From Phycisphaeraceae bacterium (GTDB taxonomy: Bacteria > Planctomycetota > Phycisphaerae > Phycisphaerales > UBA1924): a stretch of DNA of 64,000 nt. This document shows positions 26,437 to 33,554 of this stretch, one piece after another; position 1 is the stretch's first letter, and every line of letters starts with the position of its first letter. Location: the NCBI GenBank assembly GCA_019636615.1, contig JAHBXF010000002.1, forward strand, positions 932,001 to 996,000, written 5' to 3'. The position numbers and the translations under genes were made by a program. The notes under the pieces were generated by a model, which was not told the origin of the DNA, ran no database searches, and saw only the letters and a list, made by a program, of their open reading frames with translations.

Positions 26437-26456
26437 AGCGCGGTGCGCACCGCGCT
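26437..26456. promoter_or_regulatory. 20-bp perfect palindrome at the end of the island's last gene
   Basis: AGCGCGGTGC followed directly by its reverse complement, overlapping the stop codon of the 26455 gene. No loop and no T-run, so it is a poor terminator; it may be a binding site or a decayed hairpin. Between it and the tRNA fragment (26331-26436) I see no gene. Confidence 0.5.
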
Positions 26457-27354
26457 ACGAGTGCCTCCGCTCCCACGCATCGTTGTCCCTTTCGCGCTGC
26501 GCAAGCCGCCAGGTACTGAACGAGTCGCGATCGATGCGGCGGTCCCGGCCTTCCTTCCCGTTGGTGCGGAAGCGCCTCTCCCCAGCGGCCTTGGACACGC
26601 GGGCCTTGGCCTTGTTGAGGTCGATTCCCGAGACGTCGGCGAGCAGCAGTTCTGCGGCGGCAGTGACGGTGATCCAGGCGTCCGGTTTGACTTCTACCAG
26701 TCCTGACGCTGGGAAGACCTTGGCCAGGTCGAGATCGAGCCCTTCAGTGCCAAGGCGGGCGTGCTCGGCGAGCACCGCCGTCATCGGCCGCTTGCCGACC
26801 GACCAGATGTCGCCCGGCTTCACGCCGACCGAGAGCAACGCTGGACCGTCGGAGGCCACCAGCCGCGTCGCTGACGCGGCCACCCCAGCGGCGTCTGGCC
26901 GGGCAAGGCCGAAGCCCAGGAAGACATCGCCCACCTGGCCCGCAACGCTCGCCGTCCCGATCAGCACGATGCGCCCCGGCGCGTCCTCCACGACTCTTCC
27001 AGATGCTCCAATGGCGCACCGAACTGCCTCGGCGAGCCCGAGCATGCTGAACCGCCACTGCTCAAAGTCACGCGGCTCCAGAATGACCCTTCCGCACCCG
27101 TTCATGCACCGATGAACGCAGATCAGCCTGTCCGGGTCGTCCGGATGCTTCTCGAAGCCCAGGTTCGGAGCGAAACACTCATGATCGCCGCCGTCAAGGA
27201 CGATCTCGTCGGCGAAGCCGGCCGCTTCGACGATGCCCAGCGCCTCAAGCGACGCCAGCCACTCGCGCGGCCATACCCGTGCATCCTGCGGACTCAGAAC
27301 GCCGTCCCGCAGATGCTCCACGCGTGCCAGAAGCCTGCCAAAGTCGTCATGCAC
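26455..27354 (-). CDS. Unrecognised protein, last gene of the minus-strand defence cassette
   Basis: 299-residue protein starting at a GTG that overlaps the stop of the upstream 390-residue gene by eight bases (GTGCATGA), so it is coupled to it. I do not recognise the family. Residues about 45-90 contain a Cys/His cluster (FAPNLGFEKHP ... ICVHRCMNGCGRVIL) that could bind a metal. Residues about 215-280 have a probable winged/helix-turn-helix region (WITVTAAAELLLADVSGIDLNKAKARVS) with a basic tail. The middle part is rich in Val, Gly and Ala. Being downstream of ietS, it may be an accessory or specificity factor; this is inference from position only. Confidence 0.6.
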   Translation of the reverse strand: MHDDFGRLLARVEHLRDGVLSPQDARVWPREWLASLEALGIVEAAGFADEIVLDGGDHECFAPNLGFEKHPDDPDRLICVHRCMNGCGRVILEPRDFEQWRFSMLGLAEAVRCAIGASGRVVEDAPGRIVLIGTASVAGQVGDVFLGFGLARPDAAGVAASATRLVASDGPALLSVGVKPGDIWSVGKRPMTAVLAEHARLGTEGLDLDLAKVFPASGLVEVKPDAWITVTAAAELLLADVSGIDLNKAKARVSKAAGERRFRTNGKEGRDRRIDRDSFSTWRLAQRERDNDAWERRHS

Positions 27355-28519
27355 TGGCGATCTTCCACTCCACCAGGTACTTCTTCGCCACGACATCGAG
27401 TCCGTGGTCCTTCAGGTTGCACCGATCAGGGTACGTGACCTCGAAGGTCAGCGTCTTGCCACGCTTGCCGTTCTGCCCGCGGAAGCGAAAGGACAGACGT
27501 GCCTGGGACACATGAAGCTCCGAGAGTGGTACCTTGGTCGTGTTGATGGCTTCTTCGATCATGCCCCGAAGGACATTCGGCATGTCCGGCGTCGGACGCC
27601 CCGACAGCACCAGGCGACGATACCCTTTCCCTGGCAGGTCGAAGCGCAGGAGCCGAAGTTCCACCCGTTCAACGTTGTCGGCCGGGGCGGTCTTGAACGC
27701 GAAGTCGCCACGTTTGAGCACGTCGAGTGAGAACGGAGGGTTGGCACGGGGATCGGGCAGTACCTTGAGTCCGAGGATCTCCTTGCAGAAGGCCCCGGCA
27801 ATCTTCTCCCGGCGCTTCTGGTCGCCGCCGGCGATCATTTCAAGCACGCCGTCCTCGCGCCGGTAGACGAAGATGATCTCGGTGGCTGTACGACGGATGT
27901 GACGGGCAAACTGGCCCTTGTTGTCATAGCCGAGGTCGGTCTTGGGGTAGTCCTCCGGGTACGCAAACAGGCAGTACCGCTCCGGATCGCGGCGCTCGAC
28001 CGGGTCCAGGTGGCAGTGCTTGCCCCGTCCTTCGTGCTTGAAGATCTCGCGGAGTGCCTTCTTGAGTCGATCCTGGTGCTGCTCGTCATCATTCACCTGC
28101 AGACGTTTGCCGACGTTCCACCGCTGCCATCGGCTCTCGCCGAATCGGTCCATCTCGTTGCAGGCCCAGACCGTCTCGATGAGTTGACGATCCTCGATCA
28201 ACGCAAGGAGCGCTCGCTCGAAGTCGTTCGCCATGTCCTCCAACTTCTTGACCCAGGGCTTCTTCAAGTATGAAGCCTCCTCGTAGATCAGGCGCGACCC
28301 GCCGTCGGTGGCAAGCTCGTTGACCGTGGCGAAGTCCGCGTCCACGGCCTCTTTGATCTTGGCATCCAGCTCCTCCATCGCCTCGATGATCGCAACGGGA
28401 TCGCCTTCCTTGTACTCACTCCACTTGAAGTCACCGAGCAGTTTGCGGCCGGCGAAGTACCGCTGCAAGAGTGCCTTCGAGATGCTCCGGATGACTTTCT
28501 TGGGTGAGTACTGGGCCAT
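27347..28519 (-). CDS. Unrecognised protein of the minus-strand defence cassette
   Basis: 390-residue protein starting at the ATG at 28519, which has a strong GGAGGAA site 8 bp upstream. No family recognised. It is charged and soluble, with a helical first half (KKVIRSISKALLQRYFAGRKL; EAMEELDAKIKEAVDADF) and a strand-rich second half (TATEIIFVYRREDGVLEMI; VERVELRLLRFDLPGKGYRRL; GKTLTFEVTYPDRCNLKD). It follows ietS by 72 bp and overlaps the next gene by eight bases. The consistent strand and spacing suggest it belongs to the same functional cassette. No catalytic motif is obvious. Confidence 0.6.
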   Translation of the reverse strand: MAQYSPKKVIRSISKALLQRYFAGRKLLGDFKWSEYKEGDPVAIIEAMEELDAKIKEAVDADFATVNELATDGGSRLIYEEASYLKKPWVKKLEDMANDFERALLALIEDRQLIETVWACNEMDRFGESRWQRWNVGKRLQVNDDEQHQDRLKKALREIFKHEGRGKHCHLDPVERRDPERYCLFAYPEDYPKTDLGYDNKGQFARHIRRTATEIIFVYRREDGVLEMIAGGDQKRREKIAGAFCKEILGLKVLPDPRANPPFSLDVLKRGDFAFKTAPADNVERVELRLLRFDLPGKGYRRLVLSGRPTPDMPNVLRGMIEEAINTTKVPLSELHVSQARLSFRFRGQNGKRGKTLTFEVTYPDRCNLKDHGLDVVAKKYLVEWKIASA

Positions 28520-28591
28520 TCGATCAGTTCCTCCACTCAATGTAGCAGCCGCCGCGGTGTCCTTGCCGCACGTCGGACTGCCATCGTTTGT

Positions 28592-30895
28592 TCAACCGCG
28601 TCCGCGAGCCTGAAGGCGGGCGCTAACCTGAAGGTCAACGGTGGACCATCCAGACGTTCGCATCGCCCTCACGACTTCGTCGTACACGGGCTTCTGCCGC
28701 GCGGGATCGAAGAGCGTGACGACGAGCGCCGCCCGCTGCGGCTCCGCGGCAGGCTGCACGGTGGCGCGATACAAGAGGTTCAACATCAGGCGCCACCTCT
28801 GACCGCCGGTCGCCTCCAGCGCCTTGCGGTACACCTTGACCGGCGACCACTTGAACCCGTGCTCCACCAGGTGCTGCTCGTAGAGCTTGCTGTAGTCACG
28901 CGGTTCGAGGGGGATTTTGCTCTCGTGCGCGGCCTTCCCATTCTTTCCAACGTCGTAGGTGCCCAACGACACATCCACGTTTGTCTGGCAGTACTCCGCG
29001 CCGGCGTTCGGGCTCAGCGGCGGATCGTACACGAGCGTCATCAGGAACTCTCCCTCCACCCGTCCGTCGGGGCGGCGGAAGCACTTCGGAATGGGGAAGT
29101 CGGCGCGGGCAAAGATCTTCTTGGCCGGCTGCAGCTCGGGCTCGAAGATCAACGTTGCCTGCCACGGTGGACAGGTAAGCACTTCGCTCAGGTCGCCTGG
29201 CACGCCGAACCCGCGATACCGCAGTTCATCGGCGTCAATCGGCCCGTGGCGCAGGGCGGCCGAGTGAACCAGGAGGGCCTTTGCCAAAGTGCGGGACATT
29301 GTGGCCGCCGTTCCCGACCGGATGCTCGCGAGGATCGAGGACACGATCGGCGTCGAAAAGCTGGTGCCGATGGCCTCGCACACCTGCCCGTTGGTGCTGA
29401 GGGACAGCACGCCCACCTGTCTGTAATTCAACTGACCATCGCAGTTGCCACCAATGTGCCCCACTTCCGGCTTCGGCAGGAACGCCGCGCCGGGGCCGCG
29501 CCGCGAGAAGGGCGACGGGTCACGGGGCCTCACTCTCGAGTTCGGGCGATCGACGTGGGCCACCGCGCCAACGGACACTCCCAGAGCGGAGTCGGCTGGC
29601 GGGTGGATGCGATCGCGTTCGCCCAAGTCCTCAGGCGGCCATCCGCGCAGTGGGAGCTCCTCGAAGTTCCCGGCGCATGAAACGAACGCGATGTCGTACT
29701 TCTGCTGAATCCTGTCGAGCTCCATGCCGAACTCGGAGAACGCGTCGTCGCAGCACACCATGTCCTTCCGGCTGAGCGAGAGGTTCCAGACCTTGACCTG
29801 CGGGTACTTCGTCACGACGCGACGAATGGTGTTCAGCAGGTCGTCCTCCGTGAGTGGCGTTGTCGCCTTCGGGACCGCTACGACATCGACGATCCGGCAC
29901 TGCGTTCGCGGGAACTGTGGATCTTGGTGATTGAGGTGATAGCCGTTGGCGATCAGGCCCGCAACGAAGCTGCCATGAGCGTTGTCCTGATCGGCCTTGG
30001 GCACGTCCTCCTCGTCTCGGTCCACGACCCATGCCTGCAGCAACCGATTGGCCGGGTCCGTTCCAGAGTCGATGAGCCCAACGACGGGGTACTCGACCCC
30101 ACGAGCTGGGGCGGGAAAGTCGGCCTCCTTCAACTGGCCCACCGGGATGTACTGCGCGGTGACCTCGAACTCCGGCACCAGGCCGATGGACTGCGTGCCG
30201 ACGAACTTTGCCAACGCCGGGACAACATCGGGGGTGATTCCGCGAACGCGATACAGACGGAGATCGGCCAAGTACGGCAGCGATTCGGGCACCTCAAGCT
30301 TCAAGGCTCGCGCGAGTGCCAGGAACTCCTCGTACAGCGCGTCATCAGCCCGGCTCCGCCCATGTCGGAACAGCCTGATCCGCAACTGGTTTGGCCGTCG
30401 CTTCTCCACGAGCCGTTGCAGCGCGGCGACGCCGCCCTCGCCCGCGGCGTCATCCGCCGTGTACGGCTCGATGCGTCGCAGAGTTGAAACGTCGGCCTTC
30501 AGGTCGGCCGTGGTGCCTCGCGCCACGTCCTTCTCAAGCTCGGCCAGCCCCGTGTTCGTGACGCTGACCAGCAGGTGGCCAAAGTCCTCGCCGCCGATGA
30601 TCGGGCACGAGCCCTTCTCAAATAGATGGGTTGGGCGATGGCTCTTGGCCAGGGCCTCCGTTTTCAGGATCACGCGCGCAACCGCAGGGAGATGGCTTCG
30701 TCGCTGAAGGATGTCCCCGAACTGGCTGCGCACACCGGCGATCTGCCCCAGCAGATCGGCGCGCTGTTGGTCCAGCACATCCTGGTCGAAGATCTTTCGG
30801 GCACTACCGCGACCGGGCTTTGCCTGAAGATCCTCGTCCTGTGTGAGGACGACCTTGATTGGGAGCCTTCGCTCGTTGCTGGCCATGCGAATCAT
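28592..30895 (-). CDS. ietS: IetS-like subtilisin-family protease
   Basis: 767-residue S8 (subtilisin-like) serine protease, partner of the upstream AAA ATPase, as in the ietAS anti-phage system. The triad is complete: Asp276 in VGLIDSGTD, His307 in NAHGSFVAGLI and Ser514 in GTSFSTP, with the oxyanion Asn in SCAGN. No signal peptide is seen, so it acts in the cytosol. The N-terminal 270 residues and the C-terminal 200 are non-catalytic and probably bind the ATPase or substrate. The first ATG at 30895 overlaps the ATPase gene by 92 bp; an ATG at 30883 is a likely alternative (MASNERRLPIKVVL). The cut target is unknown. Confidence 0.85.
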   Translation of the reverse strand: MIRMASNERRLPIKVVLTQDEDLQAKPGRGSARKIFDQDVLDQQRADLLGQIAGVRSQFGDILQRRSHLPAVARVILKTEALAKSHRPTHLFEKGSCPIIGGEDFGHLLVSVTNTGLAELEKDVARGTTADLKADVSTLRRIEPYTADDAAGEGGVAALQRLVEKRRPNQLRIRLFRHGRSRADDALYEEFLALARALKLEVPESLPYLADLRLYRVRGITPDVVPALAKFVGTQSIGLVPEFEVTAQYIPVGQLKEADFPAPARGVEYPVVGLIDSGTDPANRLLQAWVVDRDEEDVPKADQDNAHGSFVAGLIANGYHLNHQDPQFPRTQCRIVDVVAVPKATTPLTEDDLLNTIRRVVTKYPQVKVWNLSLSRKDMVCCDDAFSEFGMELDRIQQKYDIAFVSCAGNFEELPLRGWPPEDLGERDRIHPPADSALGVSVGAVAHVDRPNSRVRPRDPSPFSRRGPGAAFLPKPEVGHIGGNCDGQLNYRQVGVLSLSTNGQVCEAIGTSFSTPIVSSILASIRSGTAATMSRTLAKALLVHSAALRHGPIDADELRYRGFGVPGDLSEVLTCPPWQATLIFEPELQPAKKIFARADFPIPKCFRRPDGRVEGEFLMTLVYDPPLSPNAGAEYCQTNVDVSLGTYDVGKNGKAAHESKIPLEPRDYSKLYEQHLVEHGFKWSPVKVYRKALEATGGQRWRLMLNLLYRATVQPAAEPQRAALVVTLFDPARQKPVYDEVVRAMRTSGWSTVDLQVSARLQARGRG

Positions 30896-32009
30896 CCGAA
30901 TGCAGACGGCGAGACAGCGTCGGCTCAGACGAGCCGAAGAGCGCTGAAAGTCGTTTCAGCGTGAACACGTCGGGCGCGAGATCGCGGACAGCCTTGACCA
31001 ATGGTCCATCATCGCGCGAGAAGTCTGCCTGCGTACCCAGCCGCACATGAACGAGCGACCGAAGAACGTCGGTATCGGAGACGGTTGACCTGTCATCGAT
31101 GACAGCCTCTCGAATGGCGGTCTCGCAAGCGTGCCTGATATCCGAACCCGTCGCGCCACCGCTCACGGCGACGAAATCCGCCACTGCAGACCCCTCCCCG
31201 ATGAAACCGCCAAGAAAGAGCTTGAACATCCGGTGCCGGGCCTCCGCATCGGGGGGACGCAGCTCAAGCTTGTACGAGAACCGCCGCCAAACCGCGGCGT
31301 CGAGCAGGTGCGGGTGATTTGTCGCGCCCAGCAGCACGGTCTCGTTGCTGAGCGCGTCGATATTCTGAAGCAGGCTGACGACAACGCGCTTCAACTCACC
31401 GAGCTCGTGATGGTCATCGCGCAGCTTCGCCACGGAGTCGAGCTCATCCAGGAAGAGCACGCAGGGCCGACTCTTGACGTGCTCAAAGAGAACCCTCAGG
31501 TTCTTCGCCGTGCTGCCGAGGAAGGACGAAATCAGGGAGTCCGACCTGGCCGTGATCAGCGGCAGACCGAGCTGCGCCGCGATGTGCCGAGCCAGCTGCG
31601 TCTTGCCGACGCCCGGCGCGCCATAGATGAGCATGGACGGCGCGATGTCCACACGATGGGCGATTAGCCGCTCTGCCGCCTTCACATGCCGCAGGAACTC
31701 GTCGAGGCGCTGCTGTACCGCCGAGTCCAGCACGACCTGCACGTCTGCCGGCGTCACCCACTCCTCGTCCGCCAGCGAGAACCGAGATTCCGAGTCCACC
31801 GGAAGGCGGCCGGGGGCCAGCCCGGCGATGTTCGGCGTGACTTCAGAGGCTTTGGTCTGGCTGGCTGTCTGTGCCAGCCGATCCGCTGCCTTGGGGTCGC
31901 CCGATTCGCGGAGTTTCCGAGCCAGTTGCTCGACGTAGGCCAAGACCTTCGCCCGGTCCCCCTTGAGGGCTCCGTCGATGATCCGCGAGACTTCGAGCAG
32001 GTGGTCCAT
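30804..32009 (-). CDS. ietA: IetA-like AAA ATPase
   Basis: 401-residue AAA ATPase of the FtsH/spastin-like clade. Walker A is YGAPGVGKTQ (residues 129-138), Walker B CVLFLDELDS (183-192), sensor ATNHP, and an arginine-finger-like AAVWRRFSY. The N-terminal 100 residues are helical and likely bind partner or substrate. It is immediately upstream of, and overlaps, the subtilase gene. This ATPase-subtilase pair is the architecture of ietAS, which has experimental anti-phage activity in other bacteria (established knowledge). The ATPase presumably regulates or feeds the protease. Confidence 0.85.
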   Translation of the reverse strand: MDHLLEVSRIIDGALKGDRAKVLAYVEQLARKLRESGDPKAADRLAQTASQTKASEVTPNIAGLAPGRLPVDSESRFSLADEEWVTPADVQVVLDSAVQQRLDEFLRHVKAAERLIAHRVDIAPSMLIYGAPGVGKTQLARHIAAQLGLPLITARSDSLISSFLGSTAKNLRVLFEHVKSRPCVLFLDELDSVAKLRDDHHELGELKRVVVSLLQNIDALSNETVLLGATNHPHLLDAAVWRRFSYKLELRPPDAEARHRMFKLFLGGFIGEGSAVADFVAVSGGATGSDIRHACETAIREAVIDDRSTVSDTDVLRSLVHVRLGTQADFSRDDGPLVKAVRDLAPDVFTLKRLSALFGSSEPTLSRRLHSDDSHGQQRAKAPNQGRPHTGRGSSGKARSR

Positions 32010-32152
32010 GAAAGAAATGCTCCAGATAGTGAAAGGTACACACGGAACATCGGCTCGTCAAGCCGGTTCCGTGAAATAAAAGTCCAGTTCAGTGAAAACG
32101 AGGGCCGAATCGCTACGGGCTGGCCTGTGCGGAGCGGGCAGGGAAGCCCGAC

Positions 32153-33268
32153 CTACGCGGTCCCGTCCCCGATGCCGAACCGCTGCTTCAGCCGCTCAAC
32201 GGTGAACGTCCAGTTCTTTGCCCGCGGCTTCGCGGCCGAGTTCTGGTTGCCGAAGAACCCCTTCTCCTTGACGGCATCCTTGAGCGGGACGGTCTTGATC
32301 CACTCGACGCGGACCATGTGCTCCGCCTTTTCCGGGTTCTGTGCCACCGTGGTGTGTTTGGCGGCACGGAGCGGGAGGGTCGTGATAGGCACCTTCTTGC
32401 CACTGCCGTTGTCCACCATGAACTCGTCGATTGGGACGACGGCCTCCTTGACGATGCCGACGCCGACGTAGCCGACGCCGCCCGGGATGTTGACCCAGAC
32501 GCGGCCGCCCGGCTCCAGGAGCGCGAGCGTGCGCGAGTACCAGGCTCCGCCGCCGGCGGAGATGAACCCGTACTTTCGGGCTTCCTCCCAGTCGCGGTCC
32601 TCATCGGCACCGTACGAGGCGTAGAACTCTCCGTTCCACGGGAGCTTCTCGCGCTTGGCCTCGACCTTCGCCTCCACCTGTCCAGGGTCGGTCAGCCAGG
32701 CCCGGCTCATGTACTCGCTCTGCCCGTCGCGGAACACGCGGAAGAACACGGCGTTGATGGAAACGCCGTACTCCTCGGCCAAGTAGGTGATGATCCGTTC
32801 GGAGCTGTCATCCAGTTCGCTGGCCACCAGCACCAGCTTGTGCGCCTCATTCAGCGACTCGGGCATCTCCTCGACCTTGAACCGCTCGCAGAACGCCTCG
32901 TCCAGCGACGTGGCCTTGTGGTCGGGGTGGTACTTGTTGACGAACGCCTCGAAGATCGTGGCGATCTCGTCGTCCTCAAGCCCCCGAACCCACGAGCCGT
33001 AGTCGAGGAGCTGGGCCACCACCTCACGCGGCGTCCGGTTCTTCTTCAACTCGATCACGATCAACTGCCCCTCGGCGTCGATGGCGAGCAGATCAATGAA
33101 CTTGCCAGACGCTGTGGGGACCTGGCGCCCGATCAGCAGCCAGCCCGGGTCCACCACGGTGATGTCGGCGGCGAGCACGGACTCCAGGCGGCTCTCACTG
33201 TCCATGCCCGTGAAGGTGACCGGCTGGAGCCGCTGACCGAGCTTCCACATGCCGACTTCGATAGGCAT
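32153..33268 (-). CDS. DUF91/NucS-like PD-(D/E)XK nuclease-domain protein
   Basis: 371-residue protein with a nuclease core in the N-terminal third: GKFIDLLAID followed by LIVIELKKNRT, giving Asp59 and Glu73-x-Lys75 of the PD-(D/E)XK fold, as in DUF91/NucS endonucleases. Residues about 120-230 hold a helical region and the C-terminal third is a separate strand-rich domain of unknown role. The family acts on DNA ends or mismatches, or serves as a defence nuclease. It is the first gene of the minus-strand cassette, 143 bp upstream of ietA, and divergent from the SNF2 gene. Whether it works with ietAS is not known. Confidence 0.75.
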   Translation of the reverse strand: MPIEVGMWKLGQRLQPVTFTGMDSESRLESVLAADITVVDPGWLLIGRQVPTASGKFIDLLAIDAEGQLIVIELKKNRTPREVVAQLLDYGSWVRGLEDDEIATIFEAFVNKYHPDHKATSLDEAFCERFKVEEMPESLNEAHKLVLVASELDDSSERIITYLAEEYGVSINAVFFRVFRDGQSEYMSRAWLTDPGQVEAKVEAKREKLPWNGEFYASYGADEDRDWEEARKYGFISAGGGAWYSRTLALLEPGGRVWVNIPGGVGYVGVGIVKEAVVPIDEFMVDNGSGKKVPITTLPLRAAKHTTVAQNPEKAEHMVRVEWIKTVPLKDAVKEKGFFGNQNSAAKPRAKNWTFTVERLKQRFGIGDGTA

Positions 33269-33554
33269 TCAGCGCTTCCCGTTGACTCGCGGCCGCGAGT
33301 GACGTTCTGGTTCGACCGTTCAGTACCCGAACAACTTTCGGCGAACTGGCCGGCATGGTATGGTTTCCAGGCTCACCCGGCGGGCTCGTCTCGGAGCCAT
33401 TATCATTGGCGGCATTCCAGTTGCCCCTCCATTGGCCGCCAGCATCGCGGGGGCCACGTGACCGATTTCCGCCGATGCGACGGATGGTCTTTGATCGGGT
33501 GGCATATCCCGGCCCACACCGGAGTGACAGACGCGAACGCGAACCAGACGCCGC
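33269..33554. promoter_or_regulatory. Divergent promoter region between the two defence cassettes
   Basis: 286 bp without a convincing gene separates the minus-strand nuclease from the plus-strand SNF2 helicase. Both cassettes must be transcribed outward from here. I could not pick reliable -35/-10 elements by eye; the region is less GC-rich around 33330-33420 than its flanks. No regulator gene is encoded in it. Confidence 0.5.
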
